Assembly (NCBI RefSeq): GCF_001421165.1
Contig: NZ_LMKB01000001.1
Span: forward strand, 584,009 to 648,008
From: Frigoribacterium sp. Leaf8
GTDB taxonomy: Bacteria; Actinomycetota; Actinomycetes; Actinomycetales; Microbacteriaceae
Direction of reading: 5' to 3'
Length of the DNA: 64,000 nt
The notes beneath the pieces are model-generated. The model searched no databases and had not been told where the DNA came from. It saw only the letters and a list, made by a program, of their open reading frames with translations. Both the position numbers and the translations under genes were made by a program. This document shows, in pieces, positions 28,163 through 37,791 of the stretch. Position 1 is the first letter of the stretch. The number at the start of each line of letters is the position of its first letter.

Positions 28163-28390
28163 TCAGCGGCGCTTGACGACCGCGACGACGACGCCCGCGA
28201 CGGCCAACGCTCCTGCCCCGGCGGCGGCGAGCCACGGGGTCTTGTCGCGGTCGAACGAGGCCTTGGCGCGGTGCCCGGCGATGCCCAACTGCTTGGGCAC
28301 GTTCAGCTTGTCCTCGAGTTCGTTGAGGGTCGCGGCGAGCTCGGCGCGCGTGCGGTCGATGTGGGCCTGGATGTCGCTGCTGTCGCTCAC
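28163..28390 (-). CDS. DUF3618 small membrane protein
   Basis: A 75-residue protein: an amphipathic N-terminal helix (IQAHIDRTRAELAATLNELE), the usual DUF3618 beginning, then a membrane helix near the C-terminus (about 52-70) and a KRR tail. GTG start. It lies with two other small envelope genes inside the haem operon; function unknown. Confidence 0.8.
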   Translation of the reverse strand: MSDSSDIQAHIDRTRAELAATLNELEDKLNVPKQLGIAGHRAKASFDRDKTPWLAAAGAGALAVAGVVVAVVKRR

Positions 28391-28426
28391 GGTGCTCCTG
28401 TCGGGAACGGGAAGGGTGGGGGTGTC

Positions 28427-28437
28427 GAGGAGGCGCG
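28427..28437 (+). repeat. Dispersed motif GAGGAGGCGCG, intergenic copy
   Basis: An exact copy between two small minus-strand genes, ending one base before the stop codon of the holin-like gene. Confidence 0.6.
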
Positions 28438-28887
28438 TCAGCGCTCGTCGAGGCGGGCGCCGGGGATCGACCCCACGCCCTTGACGGCCTTGAGGTCGGC
28501 CTTGAGGCTCGCGATGGTCTTCTCGGGGACCGCCGGGAGCCCCTTCTTGATCGCCTTGTACCCGAGGAACGCGAGCAGGGCGGCGACGAGCAACAGCACG
28601 CCGGCGACGATGAGGGCCGACGCCCAGCCGGGAAGCCAGATGGCGAGCAGCAGGACGATGCCGGTCAGGAGGACGCCGAGCATCGCGAAGACGAAGACCA
28701 GGGCCCCGACCAGGAAGCCGGCACCGATGCCGAAGGCCTTGAGCGTGCCGATGACCTCGTACTTGAGCAGGGCCAACTCGCCCTTGACCAGGTCGGTGAC
28801 CAGCGTCGGGACGTCCTGCACCAGGGCGAAGAGCGACCGCGGCCTGGTCTTGTGCCGCACCTTGTCGCTGCGCGTCGAGTCGGTCAT
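28438..28887 (-). CDS. Phage-holin-superfamily (DUF1469-like) membrane protein
   Basis: A 149-residue protein with two adjacent membrane helices (about 50-75 and 82-108) between charged ends (KVRHKTRPRSLFALVQDVPT and a Lys-rich C-terminus), typical of the cellular, non-phage branch annotated as holin family. It overlaps the preceding YtxH-like gene by 4 nt. No phage genes are near. Confidence 0.8.
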   Translation of the reverse strand: MTDSTRSDKVRHKTRPRSLFALVQDVPTLVTDLVKGELALLKYEVIGTLKAFGIGAGFLVGALVFVFAMLGVLLTGIVLLLAIWLPGWASALIVAGVLLLVAALLAFLGYKAIKKGLPAVPEKTIASLKADLKAVKGVGSIPGARLDER

Positions 28888-29144
28888 TTCTTGCGGCCGC
28901 CGCCGAAGGCCTTGAAGATGCCCCGGGTGATGCCGGTGACGACGGCGTCCACGCCGTCGGCCGTCTTGGCACCGGCGAAGTCCTGGCCCTTGGCGACCTG
29001 GCGCTGCACGGCCCGGCTGTTCCAGACCTTGGACGCCCTCTCGGTGATCTGCTCGTACCGGTCGTGGCCGGCGCGGGCGCCCAGCACGAATCCGACAGCG
29101 GCTCCGGCGACGAAGATCAGTTTGCCTCGCACGGGGGACTCCAT
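28884..29144 (-). CDS. YtxH-like small membrane protein
   Basis: An 86-residue protein with an N-terminal membrane helix carrying small-residue packing (GKLIFVAGAAVGFVLGARAG), then an amphipathic helix and a GGGRKK tail. Start MESPVRG is chosen because the helix then begins at residue 6. First of three overlapping small envelope genes inserted between hemY and chdC. Confidence 0.75.
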   Translation of the reverse strand: MESPVRGKLIFVAGAAVGFVLGARAGHDRYEQITERASKVWNSRAVQRQVAKGQDFAGAKTADGVDAVVTGITRGIFKAFGGGRKK

Positions 29145-29249
29145 TCGTGGTCGTACGCGCGACGGCATGTGCCGCACACGTCCCTCCAATGTAGCCCGAG
29201 GCGGGTGCCCGACGCCCGCGCCGGACCGAAGCGGTCCGAGCCCGGGACC

Positions 29250-30614
29250 TCAGTCGCGGGACGGGGGCGCCGACAGCGCCGCCACGAGGGTGGCGGCCTG
29301 ACGACGCGAGTGGGCGATGATCGCGGCCAGCCCCCGTCCCGCCACCGCGCCTCCTGCCTGGACGACCTCGACCACGGGCTCGGTGACGACCGCCGCCTCG
29401 GCCCGGCGCGGGGCGTCCCAGGTGGCCCGGCCGAAGCCGACCAGGTGGCGCGCGGCGAGGTCGACGCCGAGCAGGGTCGAGGCGTCGGCGAGCGCCGCGT
29501 CGCGCACCTCGGCGTCGGGTGTGTCGCGGTCGACGACGGGCGAGTCGAAGCTGAGCCGGAGCACGTGGCGTCCCCCGGCGAGCTCGGCCAGCCAGCTCCA
29601 TTTGACGGTCGCGTGGGTGAGGGCCTTGGCCCGGAGTCCGGTCGAGCCGGGGGCGACGAGGACGCCCGTGCCCCGGGGCGCCGCGTCGAGCTCCGGCCGG
29701 TCGACGACGAGGGTCGCGAGGGTGATCGCTCCGGGCGGCACCGAGGAGGCGCGGGTCGTCAGGGCCACCGCGTCGTGGTCCCCGACGGCCAGCACGACCT
29801 GTCTCGCCCGGACGTGCTCACCGCCCGCGGTCTCGACGCCGGTCTCGTCGATCGAGCGGACGCGGGTGCCGAGGCGGACGTCGACGCCGTGCCGCTGGAG
29901 GTCGGCGACGATCGGGTCGACCAGCCGGGCGAGGCCGCCGCGGATGCCCGCCACCGCCGAGCCGGCCGGGGCGAGGGCGCGCAGTCCGAGCACGGCGGCG
30001 GCGAGGCTGCCCTCGCGCTGGAGGGCCGAGCGCAGCCCGGGGGCCACGCGATCGACGGCGAGCAGGTCGGGGTGGAGCGAGTGGACGCCCGAGACGATGG
30101 GACTGACGAGCCGGTCGACGACCTCGTCGCCCATGCGCGCCCGGACGAGACCCCCCAGGGTGGTTTCTTCGGCCCCGATCTCCGCGGGCAGGTTGGCGTC
30201 CGCGAGCGCGCGGGTCACGCCGGCCTCGCCGACGACGGCTCGCACGTCGGCGGCGGACGGGTCGCCGGGGATGCCGAGCAGCCCCGTGCGCGGGATGGGA
30301 AAGGACTCGCCGTCGGCTTCGTGCAGCCAGGCCCCGCGGGGATCGGGCAGGACGATGTCGTCGCCGAGGCCGAGTTCGGTGGCGAAACCGGCGACCGTGT
30401 CGCCCCGGGTCGCGAAGCTCTCGGCCCCGGCGTCGAGTGCGATGCCGGCGACCACGTGTCGCGAGACCTCGCCGCCCAGTCGTTCGGATGCCTCGAACAG
30501 CACGACGCCCAACCCGGCGGCGGCCAGGTCACGGGCGAGCACGATGCCGCCCATGCCGCCGCCCACCACGGCGACGTCGACGACGCCGCTCGGGGTGACG
30601 ACGGGCGGGGTCAC
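29250..30614 (-). CDS. hemY: Coproporphyrinogen III oxidase (HemY/CgoX family)
   Basis: A 454-residue FAD protein oxidising coproporphyrinogen III to coproporphyrin III. The FAD-binding [19 protein letters not shown] (about 13-31), [11 protein letters not shown] and the C-terminal [19 protein letters not shown] are all present; length is normal. GTG start overlaps the hemE stop. The dispersed motif supplies an in-frame RASS in a loop (29743-29753). Confidence 0.93.
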   Translation of the reverse strand: MTPPVVTPSGVVDVAVVGGGMGGIVLARDLAAAGLGVVLFEASERLGGEVSRHVVAGIALDAGAESFATRGDTVAGFATELGLGDDIVLPDPRGAWLHEADGESFPIPRTGLLGIPGDPSAADVRAVVGEAGVTRALADANLPAEIGAEETTLGGLVRARMGDEVVDRLVSPIVSGVHSLHPDLLAVDRVAPGLRSALQREGSLAAAVLGLRALAPAGSAVAGIRGGLARLVDPIVADLQRHGVDVRLGTRVRSIDETGVETAGGEHVRARQVVLAVGDHDAVALTTRASSVPPGAITLATLVVDRPELDAAPRGTGVLVAPGSTGLRAKALTHATVKWSWLAELAGGRHVLRLSFDSPVVDRDTPDAEVRDAALADASTLLGVDLAARHLVGFGRATWDAPRRAEAAVVTEPVVEVVQAGGAVAGRGLAAIIAHSRRQAATLVAALSAPPSRD

Positions 30615-31678
30615 AGCGTGTGCGCGAGCTCGACGATGCGGGTGAGCACGTCGGGGTCGGTGTCGGGGCTGACGCCGTGGCCGAGGTTGAGCACGTGCGC
30701 CGGGGCCGCCCGACCACGCTCGACCACGTCGCGGACGTGCGCCTCGAGCACGGCCCACGGCGCCTGGAGCATGGCGGGGTCGATGTTGCCCTGCACCGGG
30801 GTGGAGCCACCGAGGCGACGCGAGGCCTCGTCGAGCGGGATGCGCCAGTCGACCCCGACGGCGTCGGTGCCGACGTCGCGCATGGCGGCCAGCACCTCGC
30901 CGCTGCCCACTCCGAAGTGGATGCGGGGCACGTCGAGGTCGGCGACGTGCGAGAGGGCACGGGCCGAGTGGCGGGCGACGTGCGCGGTGTAGTCGGCCAG
31001 CGAGAGCGACCCGACCCACGAGTCGAACAACTGGGCGGCGCTCGCCCCCGCGAGCACCTGCGCCCGCAGGAAGGCACCGGTCACGTCCGCGGCCCAGGTG
31101 AGCAGGGCGTCCCAGGTCTCGGGATCGCCGTGCATGAGGGCACGGGCGCGGATGTGGTCCTTCGACGGCCCGCCCTCGACGAGGTAGGCGGCGAGGGTGA
31201 AGGGGGCGCCGGCGAACCCGATCAGCGGCGTGCTGCCCAGCTGCGCGACGGTCTGGGCGACGCCCGCGGCGATCGGGGCCAGCGCCTCCGGGTCGATCGG
31301 CCGCAGGGCCGCGACGTCGGCCGCCGTGCGGATCGGCGTCTCGAGCACCGGACCACGACCCGGGACGATGTCGACCGAGACGCCGGCCAGCTTGATCGGC
31401 ACGACGATGTCGCTGAAGAAGATGCCCGCGTCGACGCCGTGACGGCGGACCGGCTGCAGCGTGATCTCGCTCGCCAGGTCGGGCGTGAGGCAGGCGTCGA
31501 GCATGGCGGTGCCGACGCGCAGCTCGCGGTACTCGGGAAGCGAGCGCCCCGCCTGGCGCATGAACCACACCGGCAGCGTCTCGGGCCGGTCGCCGCGCAG
31601 GGCACGGACCAGCGGTGAACGCGTCGTGAGGCCGGCGGCCAGCGGGTGCTGCTCGGGCAGGGCGGAGGTCTGGGTCAC
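30611..31678 (-). CDS. hemE: Uroporphyrinogen decarboxylase
   Basis: A 355-residue enzyme removing four carboxyls from uroporphyrinogen III. Signatures are [18 protein letters not shown] (substrate-binding Arg), [17 protein letters not shown] and the catalytic Asp in [12 protein letters not shown] start. First gene of the minus-strand haem operon. Confidence 0.97.
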   Translation of the reverse strand: MTQTSALPEQHPLAAGLTTRSPLVRALRGDRPETLPVWFMRQAGRSLPEYRELRVGTAMLDACLTPDLASEITLQPVRRHGVDAGIFFSDIVVPIKLAGVSVDIVPGRGPVLETPIRTAADVAALRPIDPEALAPIAAGVAQTVAQLGSTPLIGFAGAPFTLAAYLVEGGPSKDHIRARALMHGDPETWDALLTWAADVTGAFLRAQVLAGASAAQLFDSWVGSLSLADYTAHVARHSARALSHVADLDVPRIHFGVGSGEVLAAMRDVGTDAVGVDWRIPLDEASRRLGGSTPVQGNIDPAMLQAPWAVLEAHVRDVVERGRAAPAHVLNLGHGVSPDTDPDVLTRIVELAHTL

Positions 31679-31786
31679 GTGGTCGATTGTCCCATCGCCC
31701 GCTGGACGTCGCGTCGAGGCGACCCGCGGCCGGCCCCGCCACGGCGGGACCGTCCCGGTCGGATCGCCTCGAACGCGCGAGCGGAC

Positions 31787-31797
31787 GAGGAGGCGCG
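31787..31797 (+). repeat. Dispersed motif GAGGAGGCGCG, intergenic copy
   Basis: An exact copy with the long flanks GAC...GGGTC, ending two bases before the stop codon of the oxidoreductase gene. Confidence 0.6.
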
Positions 31798-31799
31798 GG

Positions 31800-32813
31800 T
31801 CAGGAGACCGCGACGACCATCTTCCCGACGTTGTCGCCGCGCATCAGCCCGGTGAAGGCGTCGAACGCGTTGTCGACGCCCTCGACGACGGTCTCGTCGT
31901 ACACGACGTCGCCGGCGGAGAGCCAGGGGCCCATCTCGGCCTGGAACGCGGGTGCGAGGTGGCGGTAGTCGCCCAACGTGAAGCCCTTCATCGTCAGACC
32001 GCGGGTGACCATGTTGGTCATGCCCGTGATGCCGACCGGGGCGCCCGTGGAGTTGTAGTTCGCGATCGAGCCGCAGAGTGCGGCACGACCGCCGGTGCGG
32101 AACGAGGCGAGGGCGGCCGACAGGTGGTCGCCGCCGACGTTGTCGAAGTAGAGGTCGATGCCGTCGGGAGCGGCCTCGGCGAGCAGCTCGGAGACGTCAC
32201 CGTCCTTGTAGTTGAACGCGGCGTCGAAGCCGTACTTCGAGGTCAACAGCTCGACCTTCTCGGCCGAACCGGCGCTGCCGATCACGCGCGAGGCTCCCTT
32301 GAGGCGGGCGATCTGGCCGACCATGGTGCCGACGGCCCCGGCGGCACCCGACACGAAGACGACGTCGCCCTCGCGGATGCCGGCGATCTCGGTGAGGCCG
32401 ACGTACGCCGTCAGGCCGGTGAGGCCGAGCACGCCCAGGTACGCCGACAGGGGGACGCCGTCGACGGGCTGCACGGCACGGAACGTGGCCGCGCCTCCCT
32501 GGGCCACGTCGCGCCAGCCCTGCTCGTGCAGCACGACGGTGCCGACCGGCAGGTCGTCCGAACGCGACTCGACGACGCGGCCGACGGCCCCGCCGGTCAT
32601 GGTCTCGCCGAGGGCGAAGGGCGGGACGTACGACTTCACGTCGTTCATGCGACCGCGCATGTAGGGGTCGACCGACAGGAACTCGTTCTGCACGCGGACC
32701 TCGCCGTCGCCGAGCTCGGGCAGGGTCACCTCGACGCGGGCGACGTCGTCGGGGGTGGGCTCGCCGTGCGGGCGGGCGACGAGCTGCCACTGGATGCTGG
32801 TGGTCGAGGTCAT
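31800..32813 (-). CDS. NADP-dependent oxidoreductase (CurA/YfmJ-like MDR)
   Basis: A 337-residue zinc-free medium-chain reductase resembling leukotriene B4 dehydrogenase/curcumin reductase. Hallmarks are [30 protein letters not shown], the cofactor loop [28 protein letters not shown] and GSIANYN. It reduces enones or alkenals in known relatives. A strong AAGGAG lies before the ATG. It is divergent from hemA with a shared 153-nt regulatory gap, and is probably a stress gene and not part of haem synthesis. Confidence 0.9.
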   Translation of the reverse strand: MTSTTSIQWQLVARPHGEPTPDDVARVEVTLPELGDGEVRVQNEFLSVDPYMRGRMNDVKSYVPPFALGETMTGGAVGRVVESRSDDLPVGTVVLHEQGWRDVAQGGAATFRAVQPVDGVPLSAYLGVLGLTGLTAYVGLTEIAGIREGDVVFVSGAAGAVGTMVGQIARLKGASRVIGSAGSAEKVELLTSKYGFDAAFNYKDGDVSELLAEAAPDGIDLYFDNVGGDHLSAALASFRTGGRAALCGSIANYNSTGAPVGITGMTNMVTRGLTMKGFTLGDYRHLAPAFQAEMGPWLSAGDVVYDETVVEGVDNAFDAFTGLMRGDNVGKMVVAVS

Positions 32814-32874
32814 GGTGTCTCCTTGGTTCGATGCGGTGCGGGCCGGCGGCCGGAATGCGGCCCCGGGCTCCGTT

Positions 32875-32889
32875 GTTGCAAGCTGCAAC
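32875..32889. promoter_or_regulatory. Inverted repeat GTTGCA-AGC-TGCAAC, candidate operator
   Basis: Six-bp arms and 3-nt spacer, 62 nt upstream of the oxidoreductase and 78 nt upstream of hemA. TTGCA dyads of this type are common MarR/HxlR-family sites. The binder is unknown. Confidence 0.45.
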
Positions 32890-32966
32890 CGTCGTGTGGC
32901 ATTCCCGGCCACTCGACGTCGAGTCAACGCCCAGCCGAAAACGCCGATCAGAGTTAGGATCACTCA

Positions 32967-34253
32967 GTGCTCATCTGCCTCACGGCGTCCCACCAGAACG
33001 CCAGCTTCGACCTCCTCGAGAGGCTGAGCATCGGCGCACCCTCGGCGGCGGGCACCCTGGTCGACGGCAGCGACTTCGTCAGCGGCGCGGTCGTGCTCGC
33101 GACCTGCAACCGGTTCGAGGCCTACCTCGACGTCGACGAGCCCCTCACCGCCGGCAGCGCCCTGGCCGTCGAGGCCACGATCGAGACCATGAGCACCGCC
33201 AGCGGCGTCGAGCCCGACGACCTGCGCGACAGCGTCCGGGTCATCACGGGCGACGAGGTCGTCGAGCACCTGTTCGCCGTCAGCTCGGGCCTCGAGTCCG
33301 TCGTCGTCGGCGAGGACGAGATCTCGGGCCAGGTGCGCCGTTCGCTCGAGCGCGCCCGCCACGACGGCACCACCTCGCGCGACCTCGAGCGCCTCTTCCA
33401 GAAGGCGTCGCAGACCTCCCGGGGCATCAAGAACCAGACCAACGTCGGAGGCGCGGGCCGGTCACTCGTGCGCCTCGCGCTCGAGCTGGCGTCCTCACGG
33501 GTGACCGACTGGTCCGAGGCGCGCGTCCTCATCGTGGGCACCGGCCAGTACGCGGCCACCACCGTCGCGGCTCTCCGCGACCGTGGCGCCGACCAGCTCG
33601 CCGTCTACTCGGGTTCGGGCCGCGCCGAGTGGTTCGGCCTCAAGCACGCCGCGACGCCGTACGACGACCTCGCCACCGCCGTCGCCTGGAGCGACGTGCT
33701 GATCACCTGCACCTCGACCACCGAGCCGGTCGTCACCCGCGACGTCGTCCTCCCCGGCGGCCGCCGCCTCGTGATCGACCTCGGGCTGCCCCGCAACGTC
33801 GACCCGCTCGTCGCCGGCGTCGAGGGCGTCGAGCTGCTCGACCTCGAGACCATCAGCCTGCACGCGCCGCTGCCCCAGCTCAGCGCGGCCGACGACGCCC
33901 GCGCCCTAGTCTCGTCCGCGGCCGCCGAGTTCCAGGCCGTCGCCGCCGAACAGTCGCTCACGCCGTCCGTCGTCGCGCTGCGCAAGCACGTCTTCGACCT
34001 GCTCGACGCCGAGATCGAGCGCGCGCGGTCGCGCGGGGACTCGTCCGACCGCACCGAATCGGCCCTGCGACACCTCGCCGGCGTGCTGCTGCACACCCCC
34101 TCCGTCCGGGCGCGCGAGCTGGCCCGAGAGGGCCGGGGCGACGAGTTCCGCGACGGCCTCGAGGCGCTCTTCGGCGTGACCGACGGGCGCCGCGCCTCCT
34201 CGTCGTCGCCGTTGCGCGCGGTCGACGACGAGCGTCAGGCCTCGGCGGGCTGA
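32967..34253 (+). CDS. hemA: Glutamyl-tRNA reductase
   Basis: A 428-residue NADPH enzyme making glutamate-1-semialdehyde from Glu-tRNA, the committed haem step; it works with hemL at the far end of the cluster. [10 protein letters not shown] contains the catalytic C47, [19 protein letters not shown] the hinge, and [17 protein letters not shown] the NADPH site. GTG start. It is read divergently from the rest of the cluster, so it can be controlled separately, as expected for the rate-limiting step. The C-terminal tail carries an in-frame RASS from the dispersed motif (34191-34201). Confidence 0.96.
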   Translation: MLICLTASHQNASFDLLERLSIGAPSAAGTLVDGSDFVSGAVVLATCNRFEAYLDVDEPLTAGSALAVEATIETMSTASGVEPDDLRDSVRVITGDEVVEHLFAVSSGLESVVVGEDEISGQVRRSLERARHDGTTSRDLERLFQKASQTSRGIKNQTNVGGAGRSLVRLALELASSRVTDWSEARVLIVGTGQYAATTVAALRDRGADQLAVYSGSGRAEWFGLKHAATPYDDLATAVAWSDVLITCTSTTEPVVTRDVVLPGGRRLVIDLGLPRNVDPLVAGVEGVELLDLETISLHAPLPQLSAADDARALVSSAAAEFQAVAAEQSLTPSVVALRKHVFDLLDAEIERARSRGDSSDRTESALRHLAGVLLHTPSVRARELAREGRGDEFRDGLEALFGVTDGRRASSSSPLRAVDDERQASAG

Positions 34254-34308
34254 TCGCCCCCGGACGCCGGCGCACCGGGCCGACGTCGTCGTGCCCGAGG
34301 ATGGCCTG

Positions 34309-34716
34309 ATGGACACCATCGTCGTCAGCGCACTCGCCCTCGTCCGTGACCGTCGGATGCTGATGGTGACCGCCCGCGGCCGTGACGTGCTGTACCTGCC
34401 CGGCGGCAAGCTCGAGGCCGGCGAGACCGCGGCCGAGGCGCTGGTCCGGGAGTCGCGCGAAGAGGTCGGCGTCGAACTCGACCCGACGACCGTGGCCGAG
34501 CTCTTCACCGTCGTGACGCAGGCGCACGGCGAGCCCGAGGGTCGGCAGGTCGCCATGACGGTCTTCGCGGCCGAGCTCTCGGCGACGAGCCCCGAGCCGG
34601 CGCCCGCCGCCGAGGTCGGCGCGGTCCACTGGGTCACCTCGGCCGACGCGGGCCGGTGCCCGCCGGCCGGTGTCGCGACGCTCGAGCGCCTCCGGGGGCT
34701 CGACCTGGTCGACTGA
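34309..34716 (+). CDS. NUDIX hydrolase
   Basis: A 135-residue pyrophosphohydrolase with an intact Nudix box, GGKLEAGETAAEALVRESRE followed by EVGV (about 31-54), including the metal-binding REXXEE. ATG 34309 is preferred to an in-frame GTG 18 nt upstream because it matches the usual short lead before the first strand. Substrate not predictable; it follows hemA in the same direction. Confidence 0.88.
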   Translation: MDTIVVSALALVRDRRMLMVTARGRDVLYLPGGKLEAGETAAEALVRESREEVGVELDPTTVAELFTVVTQAHGEPEGRQVAMTVFAAELSATSPEPAPAAEVGAVHWVTSADAGRCPPAGVATLERLRGLDLVD

Positions 34717-34742
34717 GTCGGCGCGGGGGCAAGGCCGGGCCG

Positions 34743-34802
34743 CGGCTCGGTGCGGCGCTCGGCTCGGCGCGGCAGCCGGCTCGATGCGGCACCCGGCTCA
34801 GT
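34743..34802. repeat. 17-bp tandem repeats running over a stop codon
   Basis: Units 34743-34759, 34760-34776 and 34777-34793 share CGGCTCGRTGCGGCRCC-like sequence. A fourth partial unit contains the stop codon of the minus-strand gene (34798-34800). Confidence 0.8.
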
Positions 34803-35703
34803 GCACGTACTCGAGGGCGTCGGTGCCCACGGCCCGCAGGGCCTCGAGCGCCCGGAGGCGGTGGGCGAGCGTCAGGTCGTCGAACGTGACGATCACGCAG
34901 TACGCGACGCTGCGGCGCGGCCCGCGGAGCACCCCGAGCTCGGAGCGCACGCCCGGGTCGCCACCGGTCGTGTGGACGATCTGCAGGTCGTGGTCGAGCC
35001 GCCGGTGCCCGAGCGGATCGAGACCGAACGGCGCCGCGACGAGCGACGTGTCGGCGCCCAGCGACAGCCAGCCGAGCACCCGGTTCGACACGGCCCGGTC
35101 GACGACTTCGCCGCGGGCGAGGGACACCATGAGGCCGCCGAGTTCGTGAGCCGTGCCCACGGCGAGCGCAGGCGCGTCGTCGGGGCCGCGGGACGACCGG
35201 GTGACGTCGAGGAGGGCCGTCTTCGTGAGACCGAGCGACTCACCTCGCGCCCGCACGGCGGCCAGGCCCACCCGGCCGATGAGCGCGTCGATCGCCGCCC
35301 CGTCGCGGAAGGCCCCGACGAGCGTCGCCGCGTCGGTCACCGGGAGGCTCGTCCGGCGGAGGTAGGGCCAGAGGCCACCGGGCCCCTGGTCGCCGGGGTC
35401 GCCCGGCCGGTCGAGTTCGTCGAGGGGGCGGAGCGTGCCGTCCTCGATGCGGGCCGAGACCTCGACCAGGAGCAGGACGGAACCGAGCTGGCCCACCGGC
35501 AGCGCCACGTGCTCGTCGACGCTCAGCAGGTCGGCCCCCGCGTCGAGGTCCCTGACCGAGGCCGAGACCTGCCCACCCGCGAGCGCCAGGTCGCCCAGGG
35601 CGGCGAAGGACGTCGAGAACGACTCGAGCGCGCGCCCGCCACCGTGGCGCGGCTCGTGGTCGGCGCCGTCGCCGTTCTCCCGTCGGGCCCGACGGCCGGG
35701 CAC
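34798..35703 (-). CDS. Beta-lactamase-fold protein lacking the catalytic SxxK and KTG motifs
   Basis: A 301-residue protein that follows class A beta-lactamase order: a start strand, a helix after SVDEHVALPV, a middle SDN-like region, an AVGTAHELGGLMVSLARGEV helix, and a C-terminal HTTGGDPGVRSELGVL strand. The usual P-x-x-S-x-x-K reads LPVGQLGS, so both catalytic Ser and Lys are missing, and KTG reads TTG. No signal peptide is evident. Probably a non-enzymatic relative. GTG start, 5 nt downstream of the M13 gene, so co-transcribed. The start is the least certain part. Confidence 0.65.
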   Translation of the reverse strand: MPGRRARRENGDGADHEPRHGGGRALESFSTSFAALGDLALAGGQVSASVRDLDAGADLLSVDEHVALPVGQLGSVLLLVEVSARIEDGTLRPLDELDRPGDPGDQGPGGLWPYLRRTSLPVTDAATLVGAFRDGAAIDALIGRVGLAAVRARGESLGLTKTALLDVTRSSRGPDDAPALAVGTAHELGGLMVSLARGEVVDRAVSNRVLGWLSLGADTSLVAAPFGLDPLGHRRLDHDLQIVHTTGGDPGVRSELGVLRGPRRSVAYCVIVTFDDLTLAHRLRALEALRAVGTDALEYVH

Positions 35704-35708
35704 CTGAC

Positions 35709-37673
35709 CTACCAAATGGTGACGCGCTCCTCGGCCGGCAGCCACAGCGCGTCGCTCTCGGTGACGCCGAACGTCTCGTAGAACTCGTCGATGTTGCGCA
35801 CGATCTGGTTGCACCGGAACTCGTTCGGCGAGTGCGGGTCGATCGAGACGAGACGGATCGCCTCTTCGTCGCGCAGCTTGATCTGCCAGGCCTGGGCCCA
35901 GCTCAGGAAGAACCGCTCGGCGCCGGTCAGGCCGTCGATCACGGGCGGCTCGCTGCCGTCGAGCGAGATGAGGTAGGCCTTCCAGGCGATCGAGAGCCCG
36001 CCGAGGTCGCCGATGTTCTCGCCGATGGTGAGGGCGCCGTTGACGTGGTGGTCGGGCACCTGCTTCGGGGCGAGGGCGTCGTACTGCGCGATGAGCGACG
36101 AGGTCAGCTCCTCGAACGCCTCGCGGTCGGCGGGGGTCCACCAGTCGGTCAGCTTGCCGTCGCCGTCGTACTTCGAGCCCTGGTCGTCGAAGCCGTGGCC
36201 GATCTCGTGGCCGATGACGGCGCCGATGGCTCCGTAGTTGGCCGCGGCGTCGCGGGTCTCGTCGAAGAACGGGAACTGCAGGATCGCCGCGGGGAACACG
36301 ATCTCGTTCATGCCCGGGTTGTAGTACGCGTTGATGGTCTGCGGCGTCATGAACCACTCGTCGCGGTCGAGCGGCTGGCCGATCTTGCCCAGCTCGCGGT
36401 CGAAGCCGAAGGCGGCGGTGGCCCGCACGTTGCCGACCAGGTCGGCGGGGTCGATCGACAGGGCCGAGTAGTCGCGCCATTTCTCGGGGAAACCGATCTT
36501 GGGCGTGAACTTCTCGAGCTTGTCGAGGGCCCGGGCTCGGGTTTCGTCGGTCATCCACTCGAGGCCCGTGATGCTCTGTCGGTAGGCCTCGACCAGGTGC
36601 CCGACGAGGACGTCCATCGCGGTCTTGGCCTCGGGCGCGAAGTGCCGCTCGACGTAGATGCGCCCGACGGCCTCGCCGAGGGCGCCCTCGACCAGCGAGA
36701 CACCGCGCTTCCAGCGGGCGCGCTGCACGGGGGTGCCGGTGAGGGTACGACCGTAGAAGCCGAAGTTCGCCTCGACGAAGGGCGTCGACAGGTAGGCGGC
36801 CATGGAGCGGACGATCTGCCAGCGCAGCCAGTCGCTCCAGGCGTCGAGGCGGTCGTCGGTCAGCAGCGAGGCCAGTCCGGTCACGAACGACGGCTCGCGC
36901 ACGACGAGCTCGTCGAAGACGCCGGCCGGGCCGCCCACGGCGTCCCGCCAGGCCGTGAGGTCGACACCCTCGGCGAGCGCGTCGAACTCGGCCCAGGGCA
37001 GCAGGTTGTAGGTCTTGTCGCTGTCGCGGGTGGCGACGTTGCTCCAGTGGTGCGTGGCGAGGGCGGTCTCGAGCCCGACCACGCGGTCGGCGCGGGCCGA
37101 GGCGTCGTCGAGGCCGGCGAGCCCGAGCATCTGCTCGACGAACGCCCGGTAGGCGGTCCGCACCGACTCGAACTTCTCGTCGCGGTAGTAGGACTCGTCG
37201 GGCAGGCCGAGGCCGCCCTGCTCGACGAAGACGACGTACCGCTCGGGGTCGCCCGGGTCGTTGTCGACGAAGAGCTGGACGAAGCTCGGCATGCCCTGCT
37301 TCTCGAGCGAGCCCAGGAGGCGCGTGAACGAGGTCACGTCGGTGACCGTCTCGACCTCGGCCAGGAGCGGTTCGAGGGGTGCGGCGCCGAGCGCCTCGAT
37401 GCGCTCCTCGTCGGTGAAGCTGGTGAAGAGGTCGCCGACCTTGCGGGCCTCCGTGCCGGGTTCGGCGGACTGGGACTCGACCACGATCTCGCGGACGGCC
37501 TTCTCGGCCTCCTCGGCGAGCAGGTAGAAGGAGCCGTAGCGCGCCTTGTCGTCGGGGATCTCGGTGCGGTCGATCCACGCGCCGTTGACGTGCCGGAAGA
37601 GGTCGTCCTGCGGGCGGACCGCCGGGTCGAGTTCGTCGGTCTGGATTCCGCTGCTCAGTGCGTCGCTGGTCAT
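35709..37673 (-). CDS. M13 family zinc endopeptidase (neprilysin/PepO-like)
   Basis: A 654-residue metallopeptidase. The N-terminal domain begins at DELDPAVRPQDDLFRHVNGA, as in PepO. The zinc site VIGHEIGHGFDDQGSKYDGD and downstream ENIGDLGGLSIAWKAY give the HExxH plus third Glu ligand, and the C-terminal NEFRCNQIVRNIDEFYETF completes the family pattern. No signal peptide, so cytoplasmic, as other actinobacterial M13 enzymes. Upstream of the beta-lactamase-fold gene in one transcript. Confidence 0.95.
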   Translation of the reverse strand: MTSDALSSGIQTDELDPAVRPQDDLFRHVNGAWIDRTEIPDDKARYGSFYLLAEEAEKAVREIVVESQSAEPGTEARKVGDLFTSFTDEERIEALGAAPLEPLLAEVETVTDVTSFTRLLGSLEKQGMPSFVQLFVDNDPGDPERYVVFVEQGGLGLPDESYYRDEKFESVRTAYRAFVEQMLGLAGLDDASARADRVVGLETALATHHWSNVATRDSDKTYNLLPWAEFDALAEGVDLTAWRDAVGGPAGVFDELVVREPSFVTGLASLLTDDRLDAWSDWLRWQIVRSMAAYLSTPFVEANFGFYGRTLTGTPVQRARWKRGVSLVEGALGEAVGRIYVERHFAPEAKTAMDVLVGHLVEAYRQSITGLEWMTDETRARALDKLEKFTPKIGFPEKWRDYSALSIDPADLVGNVRATAAFGFDRELGKIGQPLDRDEWFMTPQTINAYYNPGMNEIVFPAAILQFPFFDETRDAAANYGAIGAVIGHEIGHGFDDQGSKYDGDGKLTDWWTPADREAFEELTSSLIAQYDALAPKQVPDHHVNGALTIGENIGDLGGLSIAWKAYLISLDGSEPPVIDGLTGAERFFLSWAQAWQIKLRDEEAIRLVSIDPHSPNEFRCNQIVRNIDEFYETFGVTESDALWLPAEERVTIW

Positions 37674-37791
37674 GCCCGTCAGCCTAGGTGAGGCCCCCGA
37701 CGACGGGCCGGGCCGGACCCGCTGCGACCCGGGCTGACGAGGCCGTCCCAGGAAACACGGAGGAAACGGCACCCCCAGTACAGTTCTCGAC

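Noticed and set aside
28438..28887. Prophage remnant suggested by a holin-family protein
   Set aside because: No other phage gene, integrase or attachment site; the family is a common chromosomal membrane protein of Actinobacteria.
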